NCBI GenBank assembly: GCA_029254395.1
Contig: JAQWXQ010000037.1
Coordinates: forward strand, 1 to 37,783
DNA: 37,783 bases
From: SAR86 cluster bacterium
Lineage (GTDB): Bacteria; Pseudomonadota; Gammaproteobacteria; Magnimaribacterales; D2472
Reading direction: 5' to 3'
Numbering within the stretch: position 1 is the first letter of the stretch; each line of letters opens with the position of its first letter. Shown piece after piece: positions 26,937 through 35,365 of the stretch. The notes beneath the pieces are model-generated. The model had not been told where the DNA came from. It was given only the letters and a program-made list of their open reading frames with translations, and did no database searches. A program made the position numbers and the translations under genes.

Positions 26937-29219
26937 TTGGCTTTAACAGTAAAAGATTTTGCAAAAGTATTAAAAATTTCAGACTCTGCTCTTATTGAAA
27001 GAATGCAGAATGCTGGTTTGAAACATTCAAGCAGCTCAGACGAAATCACAGCTTCTGATAAGCAGGCATTACTTAGATCGCTTAAAGGTGGAAAAGCACC
27101 TGCTTCCAAATCAGTTACATCCTCTGGAAACATAACTGTAACTTCAAAAAATAAGACTGCTAATGATGGTCAGCCTATCAAGAGCTATTCAGACAATATT
27201 GAAGCAAAGAGAGCTGCGGCATCAGAGCAATTAAAAGAACAACAAAGAAAAAGAGAAGAACAGCTAAAAGAGGCTGCAAGATTAAAACAAGAAGAGCAGA
27301 AAAAAAGAGAAAAATTTAAGGCTGCTTCCAAATCTCCTGAAAGGCCTGCTAAAAAAGTTAATGTAAAAGATCAATTATCAAGTGCGGTAAATGCCTACAG
27401 AAGAAGAGAGGGCAGTTTCAAATCAGATGGCGACCATCAGTTTGAGGCACCTACTGAAGTAGTAAAAAAAGAAATTCAAATACCTTCAACCATTCAGGTT
27501 GGTGATCTTGCTAAGCTTATGGCTGTTAAAGGTGGTGTAGTAGTTAAAAATTTAATGGCACTTGGTGTTCCTGCAACAATTAATGATGTAATAGATCAAG
27601 AAACAGCAGTTCTTGTTGTTGAAGAAATTGGTCATATTGGTGTTGCACTTGAAGAAAAAGATCTTGAAGAAGATTTTGCAAGTCTTATTGAGTATAAGGA
27701 TGAACCATCTCAAAGGTCACCCGTTGTAACTGTAATGGGGCATGTCGACCATGGTAAAACTACCTTACTAGACTATATTCGAGAAACAAAAGTGGTTGAT
27801 GGCGAAGCAGGAGGCATTACTCAACATATTGGAGCTTACCAAGTTGAAACATCTAAGGGAAGGATCACATTTATAGACACGCCTGGTCATGCTGCTTTTT
27901 CATCCATGAGAGCAAGAGGAGCTAATACTACAGATATAGTAATTTTAGTTGTTGCTGCTAATGATGGGATTAAACCTCAAACAGAAGAAGCTATAAACCA
28001 TGCAAAAGCTGCTAATGTTTCTATTGTTGTTGCTATCAACAAAATGGACTTAGCGGGAGCAGATGCTGAAAAAGTTAAAGGTGAGCTTGCTGCTAAAGAT
28101 TTAGTTCCTGAAGACTGGGGCGGAAATATACAGATGATTCCAGTTTCAGCCTTAAAAGGCGATGGCGTTGATAAATTATTAGATTCAGTATCATTAGAAG
28201 CTGAGCTGTTAGAGTTAAAAGCTTCTTATGATGGACCAGCTCAAGGTGTTGTTGTTGAGTCTGAATTAGATAAATTTAAAGGTTCGGTTGCCACTTTACT
28301 AATCCAAAATGGGACTCTAAAAACAGGTGATATTATTGCTGCGGGCAACTCTATTGGAAAAATTAAAAGCATTACAACCAGTGATGGTAAGAAAGAAAAA
28401 TCTGCAGGTCCTTCTGCTGCAATAGAAGTTCTTGGTTTGAATAGTGTGCCAAACGCAGGTGATGTATTCCAAGTTGTAAAAAATGATAAACAAGCAAGAG
28501 AAATTGTTGAGCATAGAGTTGATAGAGAAAAAGAAAGAAAGCTTCTCAAGCAAAAAGATGATTCAGCAGGCAACCTTTTTGAATCATTTGGACAAGATGC
28601 TAAGAAAGTATTGAATATAATTGTAAAAACTGATGTTGGTGGAACTTGTGAAGCAATATTGGCTGCATTGCACGAATTGGGTAATGATTTAGCGAAAGTT
28701 AAAATTGTCTCAAGTGGTGTTGGTGGAATATCTGAATCAGATGCAAACCTTGCTCTTGCTACAGACGCAATTATCCTTGGCTTTAATGTAAGAGCGGATA
28801 ATACTGCTAAAAAAATTGCTGAAGAAGAGTCTATTCCTCTTAACTATCACAGCATCATATATGAGCTTCTTGATGATGTTAAAGCGCGTATGAGCGGATT
28901 GCTTGATCCTATTATTAGAGAAGAAATTATAGGCACTGCAGAAGTTTTAGAAGTATTCAACTCGCCTAAATTTGGTCAAGTTGCAGGTTGTATGGTTGTT
29001 GAGGGCTCAGTAAATAGAAACAAACCTGTAAGAGTCTTAAGAGACGATGTGGTTATTTTTGAAGGTGAACTTAATTCTTTAAGAAGGTTTAAAGACGATG
29101 TTTCAGAAGTGAAAAATGGAAGTGAATGTGGAATGGGTATTAAAAACTATAAAGACATTAGACCAAAAGATAAAATCGAAGTCTTTGATAGAAAAGAGGA
29201 AGCTCAAACTATTTCTTAA
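26937..29219 (+). CDS. infB: Translation initiation factor IF-2
   Basis: GTPase that brings fMet-tRNA to the 30S subunit and promotes subunit joining. The start is TTG at 26937, supported by AAGGAAG about six bases upstream and the MALTVKDFAKVL N-terminal IF2N domain. A Lys/Glu-rich charged linker follows (residues about 85-140), then a second IF2N domain, the G domain with GHVDHGKT at 268-275, DTPGHAAF and NKMD, and domains II-IV. At 760 residues it is shorter than E. coli IF2 (890), the difference being in the linker. It follows the initiator tRNA in the same operon. Confidence 0.97.
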   Translation: MALTVKDFAKVLKISDSALIERMQNAGLKHSSSSDEITASDKQALLRSLKGGKAPASKSVTSSGNITVTSKNKTANDGQPIKSYSDNIEAKRAAASEQLKEQQRKREEQLKEAARLKQEEQKKREKFKAASKSPERPAKKVNVKDQLSSAVNAYRRREGSFKSDGDHQFEAPTEVVKKEIQIPSTIQVGDLAKLMAVKGGVVVKNLMALGVPATINDVIDQETAVLVVEEIGHIGVALEEKDLEEDFASLIEYKDEPSQRSPVVTVMGHVDHGKTTLLDYIRETKVVDGEAGGITQHIGAYQVETSKGRITFIDTPGHAAFSSMRARGANTTDIVILVVAANDGIKPQTEEAINHAKAANVSIVVAINKMDLAGADAEKVKGELAAKDLVPEDWGGNIQMIPVSALKGDGVDKLLDSVSLEAELLELKASYDGPAQGVVVESELDKFKGSVATLLIQNGTLKTGDIIAAGNSIGKIKSITTSDGKKEKSAGPSAAIEVLGLNSVPNAGDVFQVVKNDKQAREIVEHRVDREKERKLLKQKDDSAGNLFESFGQDAKKVLNIIVKTDVGGTCEAILAALHELGNDLAKVKIVSSGVGGISESDANLALATDAIILGFNVRADNTAKKIAEEESIPLNYHSIIYELLDDVKARMSGLLDPIIREEIIGTAEVLEVFNSPKFGQVAGCMVVEGSVNRNKPVRVLRDDVVIFEGELNSLRRFKDDVSEVKNGSECGMGIKNYKDIRPKDKIEVFDRKEEAQTIS

Positions 29220-29224
29220 TTTTC

Positions 29225-29569
29225 ATGGCATCACTTAGATCAGATAAAATTGCAGATGAACTTAAAAAAGAAATTTCCTTAATAATTAATCGCAAAACCA
29301 AAGATCCAAGACTTCAAAACATTAATGTAACTGCTGTAAAGGTTTCTGATGATATTGGCATAGCAACTGTTTATTATTCTGTGATTGGACAATCAATAAA
29401 TAAGTCTGAAAGTGGTCTAGAAAATAAAGTTCTTAAAAAATTTTCAGGGATGGTTCGATCTCAATTATCAAGAACCATGAAAATAAGAAGAGTACCCATA
29501 ATTAATTTTCGATTCGATGAAAGTATCGAATATTCTGAGAATATTGAAAAGTTACTTCAAGATTTATAG
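29225..29569 (+). CDS. rbfA: Ribosome-binding factor A
   Basis: KH-fold protein that helps 16S rRNA 5'-end maturation and cold adaptation. The 114-residue protein shows RSDKIADELKKEIS, a KDPRLQNINVTAVKVS strand region and the C-terminal RRVPIINFRFDESIEY typical of the family. It starts five bases after the infB stop, and truB begins directly after its own stop. The order infB-rbfA-truB is widely conserved. Confidence 0.95.
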   Translation: MASLRSDKIADELKKEISLIINRKTKDPRLQNINVTAVKVSDDIGIATVYYSVIGQSINKSESGLENKVLKKFSGMVRSQLSRTMKIRRVPIINFRFDESIEYSENIEKLLQDL

Positions 29570-30409
29570 ATGCATGGTTTTGTAAATTTTATCAAACCAA
29601 AGGGTGTTAGCTCTAACTCCGCCCTTCAATCTGCAAAAAAGAAATTAAATATTAAAAAAGCAGGTCATTTGGGTACCCTTGATCCCATGGCAGAGGGTGT
29701 TTTAGTTTTAGGTATCAATAGAGGAACAAAATTTTCCTCTTTTTTTCTTGATGGAGATAAAACCTATAGAGCAGGAATAACACTTGGGTCTTCCACCGAT
29801 ACTGATGATGCTATGGGAGAGATAATACAAACATCTGATATCAAAAAGGATAAGGGTGAGGTTGAAGCTAAACTTGTTCAATTTATAGGCAAATCAATGC
29901 AGAATCCTCCTCATTACTCTGCTTTAAAGCACAAAGGTAAACCTTTGTATAAATATGCTAGAGAAGGAGTGCTTATTTCAAAACCCCCTAGAGAAATAAA
30001 TATTTATTCAATCAAAAATATTAATGTCCATAATAATATCTGTGTTTGCGACATCCATTGCTCTAAAGGTACTTACATCAGATCTATTGCTCGAGATCTT
30101 GGAGAGAGGTTAGGAACAGGAGCTCACCTATCATCACTTGTAAGGCTTAGCCAGGGAGTGTTTAATTTAGATGATGCTTGCAGTCTAGACGAGCTTAATC
30201 ATGAATCAATCATCAGCATTGAAAGCGCATTTCTTAATTTTGATAAATTATCACTAACTCAAGATGAAACTAGATTGTTTTTAAATGGTGTTAGGTTTGA
30301 TTTTGAAGGCCAAGAAAGCACTTTATTTAGAATCTATGATAATGATAAAAAATTCCTAGGTCTTGGTGAAGTTTGGGATTCTAAGCTTCAACTTAAACGA
30401 CTTGTTTAA
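29570..30409 (+). CDS. truB: tRNA pseudouridine(55) synthase
   Basis: Makes pseudouridine 55 in the T loop of tRNAs. The 279-residue protein carries AGHLGTLDPMAEGVLVLG with the catalytic Asp, the KTYRAGITLG strand, and CSKGTYIRSIARDLG in the core. The C-terminal PUA-like domain is short. The ATG at 29570 follows the rbfA stop codon with no gap, so translation is likely coupled. An 86-base leader separates it from rpsO. Confidence 0.95.
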   Translation: MHGFVNFIKPKGVSSNSALQSAKKKLNIKKAGHLGTLDPMAEGVLVLGINRGTKFSSFFLDGDKTYRAGITLGSSTDTDDAMGEIIQTSDIKKDKGEVEAKLVQFIGKSMQNPPHYSALKHKGKPLYKYAREGVLISKPPREINIYSIKNINVHNNICVCDIHCSKGTYIRSIARDLGERLGTGAHLSSLVRLSQGVFNLDDACSLDELNHESIISIESAFLNFDKLSLTQDETRLFLNGVRFDFEGQESTLFRIYDNDKKFLGLGEVWDSKLQLKRLV

Positions 30410-30433
30410 TAGCTTAATTAGGTTTAAAGTACG

Positions 30434-30488
30434 CTCGCATGCTTTAGTTGCGTGAGGCTGCAAACTTTTAATAACACGCATCGAGGAA
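30434..30488 (+). promoter_or_regulatory. Structured rpsO leader, possible S15 autoregulatory site
   Basis: TGCGTG (30449-30454) can pair with CACGCA (30475-30480), and CTCG (30434-30437) with CGAG (30482-30485), the latter covering part of the GAGGAA ribosome site. The same GCGTG can instead pair with CATGC at 30438-30442, giving a competing hairpin. S15 is known to repress its own translation by binding leader structure in several bacteria; that this leader does so is inference. Confidence 0.4.
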
Positions 30489-30495
30489 TTATATA

Positions 30496-30765
30496 ATGGC
30501 ATTAATAGCTAAAGAAAAAGAACTGATAGTTGAAAAATTCAAGAAAAGCGATAACGATACTGGATCACCAGAGGTTCAAATTGCATTACTATCAGAAAAT
30601 ATCAACAAACTTCAAAGTCACTTTAAAGAACATAAGAAAGACCATCACTCAAGAACAGGTTTAATCAGAATGGTAAATCTTAGAAGAAAATTATTGGCTT
30701 ATTTAAAAAGGAAAAACCCAGAAAGTTACTCTAATATTATTAAAGAGTTAAAACTAAGAGGTTAA
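30496..30765 (+). CDS. rpsO: 30S ribosomal protein S15
   Basis: Primary 16S rRNA-binding protein of the small-subunit platform. At 89 residues it has the standard length and conserved sequence, including [29 protein letters not shown] and [15 protein letters not shown] precedes the ATG at good spacing. It lies between truB and pnp as in other gammaproteobacteria. Confidence 0.98.
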   Translation: MALIAKEKELIVEKFKKSDNDTGSPEVQIALLSENINKLQSHFKEHKKDHHSRTGLIRMVNLRRKLLAYLKRKNPESYSNIIKELKLRG

Positions 30766-30780
30766 TTAAAAAGGAAAATC

Positions 30781-32922
30781 GTGGAAAATAATAAATTAGA
30801 ATCTACTAAAGTAGAATTTCAGTACGGAAATAAATTAGTAAAATTAGAAACAAACAAAGTCGCTAGACAAGCCACTGCAGCAGTGGTTGTAACCATTGAT
30901 GATTTGGTTGTATTAACAACTGTTGTGGCTAAAAAAGAAGCAGATCCAAAAAAAGATTTCTTCCCATTAGCAGTGTTTTATCAAGAAAAATTTTATGCAA
31001 CAGGTACCATACCTGGAGGTTTCTTTAAAAGAGAAGCAAGACCAACAGAGAGAGAAACATTAACTTCAAGACTTATAGACAGGCCTATAAGACCGTTATT
31101 CCCAGAAGGTTTTAAAAATGAAGTACAAATTTTTTGTACCGTATTGTCTTCAGGAAAAGATCAAAACCCAGATATAGCAGCCATGATAGGCGCGTCTGCA
31201 GCATTATGTGTTGCTGGAGTACCTTTCGATGGTCCTATGGGAGCAGCAAGAGTTGGGTTTGTTGATGGTAATTATGTTCTTAATCCTTCGTATGAAGAGT
31301 TAGAAGATTCATACCTAGACATGGTAGTGGCTGGAACAGAAGAAGCTGTTTTAATGGTCGAATCTGAAGCTAAAGAGCTTAATGAAGATTTAATGCTTGG
31401 CGCTGTTTTATTCGCCCATCAAGAAATGCAAGCTGTTGTAAAGGCTTGTTCTGAACTTAAAGAAAAAGCTGGTAAAGAAGATTGGGTTGTCACTGTTGAT
31501 GAGGAATCACCCGTATACGCTGCAGAGCTATCTGAGAAGTTTACTGATCAAATTACAGAAGCTTTCACAATTAAAGATAAGTCAGAAAGAACAGCAGCTA
31601 TTGGAGTTATAAAAGATGCAATTGTTGACTCTTATCCAGATGCTGATGAAATTCAACTTGGTAAAGTTCTTGGAGCATTTAAAAATCTTGAAAAAGACAT
31701 AGTAAGAAAAAATATTTTAAGTAAGCAGCCTAGAATTGATGGAAGAGATACGGATACTGTTAGACCTATATTTGTTGAGACAGATGTTCTTCCTAGTACT
31801 CATGGATCTTCATTGTTCACAAGAGGTGAGACCCAAGCAATTGTTGTTGCAACTTTAGGCTCATCAAGAGACGCTCAAAGAATTGAGTCTATTGAAGGCC
31901 AAAGCACTGACAATTTCATGCTTCATTACAATTTCCCAGCATATAGTGTTGGAGAAATCGGCATGCCAATGGGACCAAAAAGAAGAGAAATTGGACACGG
32001 CAATTTAGCGAAAAGAGCTATTAAAGCAGTGTTGCCTGATCTAGAAGATTTTGGTTATACAATGAGAGTGGTCTCTGAGATAACAGAATCAAATGGATCA
32101 AGCTCAATGGCATCAGTATGCGGTACTTCTTTATCACTAATGGATGCAGGGGTTCCAATTTCAAGCCCAGTTGCTGGTATAGCAATGGGGTTAATTAAAG
32201 AAGGCGATGATTTTGCTGTCCTAACTGATATCTTGGGTGATGAAGATCACTTAGGTGACATGGACTTTAAAGTAGCTGGAACTGAGAATGGTATTACAGC
32301 ATTACAAATGGATATTAAAATCCAAGGTATAAATGAAGCCATTATGGAAACAGCTCTAACTAAGGCTAAGGTTGCTATCACACATATTCTTGGAATTATG
32401 AATGAGGCGATATCGACTCCTAAAGAGCTTTCTGAGAACGCTCCCGCTATGAAAACATTCATGGTTGAAAAAGATAAGATTAAAGAAATTATTGGAAAGG
32501 GTGGAGCAGTTATCAAAGGCATGCAAGAAAAAACAGGTGCGACTGTTGATGTTAGTGATGATGGAACTGTTTCTGTTTTTGGTCAAAACCAAATATCAAT
32601 GCAAGAATGTCTAGAAATCATCGAGGGTATTTTAGAAGAGCCTGAGCTTAATAAAGTTTATAACGGTAAAGTTGTAAAAATTGTTGATTTTGGAGCTTTC
32701 GTAAATATTCTTCCAGGCAAAGATGGTTTATTGCACATCTCTGAAATTTCACATGAAAGAACTGAAAGCGTATCTGCGGTTTATTCAGAAGGCGATGAGA
32801 TAGAAGTTAAACTTATTGGCTTTGATAGAGGCAAGATGAAACTTTCAGTTAAAGCTCTTCAGGAGAAGAAAGTTGAAGAAGCTTCAGATGAAGCAGAAGA
32901 AGCATCAGATTCAGAAGAATAA
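30781..32922 (+). CDS. pnp: Polyribonucleotide nucleotidyltransferase (PNPase)
   Basis: Phosphorolytic 3'-5' exoribonuclease of the RNA degradosome. The start is GTG at 30781 with AAGGA upstream. The 713-residue protein has two RNase PH cores, the second with [17 protein letters not shown] (active-site aspartates), then a KH domain ([18 protein letters not shown]), an S1 domain ([20 protein letters not shown]) and a short acidic tail. It starts only 15 bases after rpsO, so the long RNase III hairpin found between these genes in E. coli does not fit here. Confidence 0.98.
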   Translation: MENNKLESTKVEFQYGNKLVKLETNKVARQATAAVVVTIDDLVVLTTVVAKKEADPKKDFFPLAVFYQEKFYATGTIPGGFFKREARPTERETLTSRLIDRPIRPLFPEGFKNEVQIFCTVLSSGKDQNPDIAAMIGASAALCVAGVPFDGPMGAARVGFVDGNYVLNPSYEELEDSYLDMVVAGTEEAVLMVESEAKELNEDLMLGAVLFAHQEMQAVVKACSELKEKAGKEDWVVTVDEESPVYAAELSEKFTDQITEAFTIKDKSERTAAIGVIKDAIVDSYPDADEIQLGKVLGAFKNLEKDIVRKNILSKQPRIDGRDTDTVRPIFVETDVLPSTHGSSLFTRGETQAIVVATLGSSRDAQRIESIEGQSTDNFMLHYNFPAYSVGEIGMPMGPKRREIGHGNLAKRAIKAVLPDLEDFGYTMRVVSEITESNGSSSMASVCGTSLSLMDAGVPISSPVAGIAMGLIKEGDDFAVLTDILGDEDHLGDMDFKVAGTENGITALQMDIKIQGINEAIMETALTKAKVAITHILGIMNEAISTPKELSENAPAMKTFMVEKDKIKEIIGKGGAVIKGMQEKTGATVDVSDDGTVSVFGQNQISMQECLEIIEGILEEPELNKVYNGKVVKIVDFGAFVNILPGKDGLLHISEISHERTESVSAVYSEGDEIEVKLIGFDRGKMKLSVKALQEKKVEEASDEAEEASDSEE

Positions 32923-32933
32923 TACTCTTATAA

Positions 32934-32969
32934 GATAAATTCTCAAAAGTCAAACTTTGAGAATTTATC
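32934..32969 (+). terminator. Long hairpin after pnp
   Basis: A perfect 14-base inverted repeat (GATAAATTCTCAAA and its complement, loop of eight bases) lies 11 bases after the pnp stop. No T tract follows, so it may protect or process the 3' end of the operon mRNA, or terminate inefficiently. It is also upstream of the miniprotein gene at 33051. Confidence 0.55.
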
Positions 32970-33050
32970 ATTTCATATAATTTGCCCTATTTATACTTAT
33001 ATGGTCTTATACATGTGCAAAACATATAAAACCTATAGGGGGGAAATATT

Positions 33051-33269
33051 ATGAATGCATTAGATACGTTGAAAGGAATTATCGGCCAATTAACACATAT
33101 ACTTGTTGCTGCAATAGGTCTTGGTGTTGTAGCTGGTATAGTCTTTGGAGGCGACACATGGTTTGTTGGCGCAGTTCTAGATTCACTTCTAGACGTCGTT
33201 ACTAAACTAGGTGAAGCAGGCTTAGTAGGGCTTTTAGTAGCTGCTATGCTTATTGGCCTTCTTAAGTAA
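33051..33269 (+). CDS. Small membrane protein, first of a tandem pair, unknown function
   Basis: I do not recognise this 72-residue protein. It is almost entirely hydrophobic, with two likely helices (about residues 14-33 and 56-71) joined by a loop containing FGGDTWFVGAV and a short amphipathic segment ending KLGEAG. It has no cleavable signal. A very strong purine-rich ribosome site (GGGGGGA) precedes the ATG, suggesting high translation. The product at 33329 is a relative: ungapped alignment gives about 20 identities in 59, including LT-ILV, FG-DT-FVG and LGE. TATAAT (32976) and TATACT (32992) occur upstream without good -35 boxes. Holin-like, channel or complex-accessory roles are all possible and none is supported. 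Confidence 0.8.
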   Translation: MNALDTLKGIIGQLTHILVAAIGLGVVAGIVFGGDTWFVGAVLDSLLDVVTKLGEAGLVGLLVAAMLIGLLK

Positions 33270-33282
33270 TATCTGAGAACTT

Positions 33283-33314
33283 TATTAAGAAGGGCTTCAT
33301 AGCCCTTCTTAATA
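33283..33314 (+). repeat. Perfect 14-bp hairpin between the miniprotein genes
   Basis: The stem 33283-33296 pairs completely with 33301-33314 around a four-base loop. It starts 13 bases after the first miniprotein stop and ends 14 bases before the second start. There is no T tract. Its left arm can alternatively pair over nine bases with CCTTCTTAA at 33257-33265, the last codons and first stop bases of the upstream gene. Confidence 0.75.
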
Positions 33315-33328
33315 TCTACTAATTAAAT

Positions 33329-33550
33329 ATGGAATATACAAAAAAAGTCATTGAATTCTTAAATAAACTTACTGATATTTTAGTTCCAGTGATATCGGTA
33401 GCAATTCTTCTTGGTGTAATATTTGGTCTAGATACACCATTTGTTGGACAGGTTTATGCAAATGTATCAGAGATATTAAATATGCTTGGAGAAGGAGCAT
33501 TACTGGCTCTGGTCTCTATTGTTATTATTTTGGCATACATAAAGAAATAA
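33329..33550 (+). CDS. Small membrane protein, second of a tandem pair, unknown function
   Basis: A 73-residue protein related to the one encoded at 33051 and likewise unrecognised. It starts with a short charged amphipathic segment (MEYTKKVIEFLNKL), then two hydrophobic helices (about residues 15-33 and 54-71) joined by FGLDTPFVGQV and MLGEG, and ends in KK. Unlike its partner it has no ribosome site before the ATG, so it may be made at a lower level or need coupling across the hairpin in the 59-base spacer. The tandem copies and shared motif suggest duplication with retained function. Confidence 0.75.
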   Translation: MEYTKKVIEFLNKLTDILVPVISVAILLGVIFGLDTPFVGQVYANVSEILNMLGEGALLALVSIVIILAYIKK

Positions 33551-33588
33551 AAAACTTATATATTAATCTTTAAGCACATAATTTGAAT

Positions 33589-33665
33589 TGGTGGCTATGG
33601 GTGGAATTGAACCACCGACCCCAGCGTTATGAGTGCTGTGCTCTAACCATCTGAGCTACATAGCC
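33589..33665 (-). tRNA. Elongator tRNA-Met (anticodon CAT)
   Basis: A 77-base tRNA with encoded CCA. The acceptor GGCTATG pairs fully with CATAGCC and the loop CTCATAA gives CAT. Full 1-72 pairing and the absence of three G-C pairs in the anticodon stem exclude the initiator. The acceptor and D arm resemble E. coli elongator metT more than the tRNA-Ile2 genes. It lies 34 bases after ychF on the same strand and may share its transcript. Confidence 0.9.
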
Positions 33666-33699
33666 AAGTGTGGAAATGATAAAGAACTCCAATTAGAAG

Positions 33700-34785
33700 T
33701 CAAACATTAAATTTAAAGTGAATTACGTCACCATCCTCTACTAAGTAGTCCTTCCCCTCAAGTCTTAATTTTCCATCTTTTTTTGCACCTGACTCACCAT
33801 TACACTTTATAAAATCATCATATGAAATAACTTCTGCCTTAATAAAGCCTCTTTCAAAGTCTGTATGAATTACACCTGCTGCTTGAGGTGCTAGCGAATT
33901 TTGATGAATGGTCCATGCTCTTGATTCTTGAGGCCCTGATGTAAAGTAGGTCTCTAAATTAAGCAATTTATAACCTGAGAGAATAATTTTATTTAATACA
34001 GGTTCATCCATACCAAGAAGCTCTAAATATTCAGATTGCTCTTCTTCTTCTAGATTTGCTAGTTCATGCTCGACTTTAATTACAGCTGGAATAACATTAA
34101 TACTATTTTGCTTTGCGTAGCCCATAAGTTCATCAAGTTTATTTTTAGATTCATTGTCTGAGAGGTTTGCAATTAATAGCATTGGTTTTGTAGAAAGTAA
34201 GTTCAAACTTTGTATGAAGTCCAATGCCTCTTCTTCAAACGAATCAAGTTTAGGTAAGTTTCCATTTTCCATTAATTCTTTTAGAGATTGAATAATTCCT
34301 TGATCTTTTTTAGCTTGAGCATTACCAGAGCGTATAAGTTTCTCTAGCTTAAGACTCCTTTTTTCCAAGACCTCTAAGTCAGCAAAGATTAACTCTAAAT
34401 TAATTGTTTCTAGATCTTTCAGCGGGTTCACGTTTCCATCGACATGAATAACATTCTCATCATCAAAGCACCTAACCACATGCAGCAGGGCATTCATTTC
34501 TCTAATATTAGATAGAAATGCATTTCCTAAGCCCTCACCTTTGGATGCGCCTTTAACTAGTCCAGCAATATCAACAAAGCTCATTGTTGTTGGAATAACC
34601 TTTTCAGATTTTGTTATGTTGTTAATGCTTTCAAGTCTTTTATCTGGAACATTAACTATCCCCAGATTTGGCTCTATTGTACAAAATGGAAAGTTTTCAG
34701 CAGGAATTGATGACTTGGTAATAGCATTAAAAAGGGTAGATTTACCTACATTAGGCAATCCCAAGATACCGCATTTAAACCCCAT
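33700..34785 (-). CDS. ychF: Redox-responsive ATPase YchF (OLA1 family)
   Basis: Obg-related P-loop protein that binds ribosomes and prefers ATP. The 361-residue protein has GLPNVGKST, the switch region DIAGLVKGASKGEGLGN, and ANLSD where GTPases have NKxD, in line with altered nucleotide specificity. A coiled-coil insertion follows the first half and a TGS domain ends the protein (RGFIKAEVISYDDF). It starts two bases after pth ends; pth-ychF is a conserved pair. Confidence 0.96.
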   Translation of the reverse strand: MGFKCGILGLPNVGKSTLFNAITKSSIPAENFPFCTIEPNLGIVNVPDKRLESINNITKSEKVIPTTMSFVDIAGLVKGASKGEGLGNAFLSNIREMNALLHVVRCFDDENVIHVDGNVNPLKDLETINLELIFADLEVLEKRSLKLEKLIRSGNAQAKKDQGIIQSLKELMENGNLPKLDSFEEEALDFIQSLNLLSTKPMLLIANLSDNESKNKLDELMGYAKQNSINVIPAVIKVEHELANLEEEEQSEYLELLGMDEPVLNKIILSGYKLLNLETYFTSGPQESRAWTIHQNSLAPQAAGVIHTDFERGFIKAEVISYDDFIKCNGESGAKKDGKLRLEGKDYLVEDGDVIHFKFNV

Positions 34786-34787
34786 AA

Positions 34788-35351
34788 TTACCCTGAATGA
34801 AGTTGGAGCTGAGCTTGTTCGATCTTATTCTCACCAAGAAGCTCAATAATATGATTAAACTTAAAATAACTTTCTAGCAAACTATCTTTTTCGCTTGATT
34901 TAAATCTTCCTAATACCCAATTTGTAACATCAATTTTATTGCCAGGATGACCTATTCCTACTCTCAGCCTAATAAAAGACTTGCCAGACAAGTTGATTAT
35001 ACTTCTGAGACCATTATGCCCTCCATGCCCTCCATCTACCTTAATTCTCATTGTCCCTATTTCTAAATCTAGATCATCATGAATAACAATAATCTGACCG
35101 AGTTCTAAATTAGTATTTTTAATTATTTTATTGATCGATTTCCCAGATTCATTCACGTATAAATCAGGATAGCCCCACAGAATCTTTTCATCTTTGGATA
35201 GGCCAGTAGTAGAATCTATTTTTTTCTTAGATTGAAGATCTAATTTTAACTCTTGAGCTATATTTATAACCCAATCTTTTCCAATATTATGTCTAGTACC
35301 GTTGTATTTTAGACCTGGGTTACCCAAGCCAAGAATACATATATTAGGCAC
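34788..35351 (-). CDS. pth: Peptidyl-tRNA hydrolase
   Basis: Recycles peptidyl-tRNA released by stalled ribosomes. The 187-residue protein shows LGLGNPGLKYNGTRHNIG (substrate Asn and catalytic His), IVIHDDLDL (the conserved Asp) and GGHGGHNGLRSI. The start is GTG at 35351. It lies 14 bases after rplY and 2 bases before ychF, the usual order rplY-pth-ychF. Confidence 0.96.
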   Translation of the reverse strand: MPNICILGLGNPGLKYNGTRHNIGKDWVINIAQELKLDLQSKKKIDSTTGLSKDEKILWGYPDLYVNESGKSINKIIKNTNLELGQIIVIHDDLDLEIGTMRIKVDGGHGGHNGLRSIINLSGKSFIRLRVGIGHPGNKIDVTNWVLGRFKSSEKDSLLESYFKFNHIIELLGENKIEQAQLQLHSG

Positions 35352-35365
35352 AGATTTTATGAACC

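Noticed and set aside
27157-27360. Charged Lys/Glu/Ala-rich stretch as a repeat or inserted sequence
   Set aside because: It is the normal linker of IF2 between its N-terminal domains.
32970-33050. A definite promoter for the miniprotein genes
   Set aside because: Several TATA-like hexamers occur (32976, 32992, 33008) but none has a well-spaced -35, so the start cannot be chosen.
33589-33665. tRNA-Ile2 (CAT read as lysidine) identity
   Set aside because: The acceptor stem, D arm and overall sequence match elongator tRNA-Met better than the known tRNA-Ile2 genes, though modification cannot be seen from DNA.
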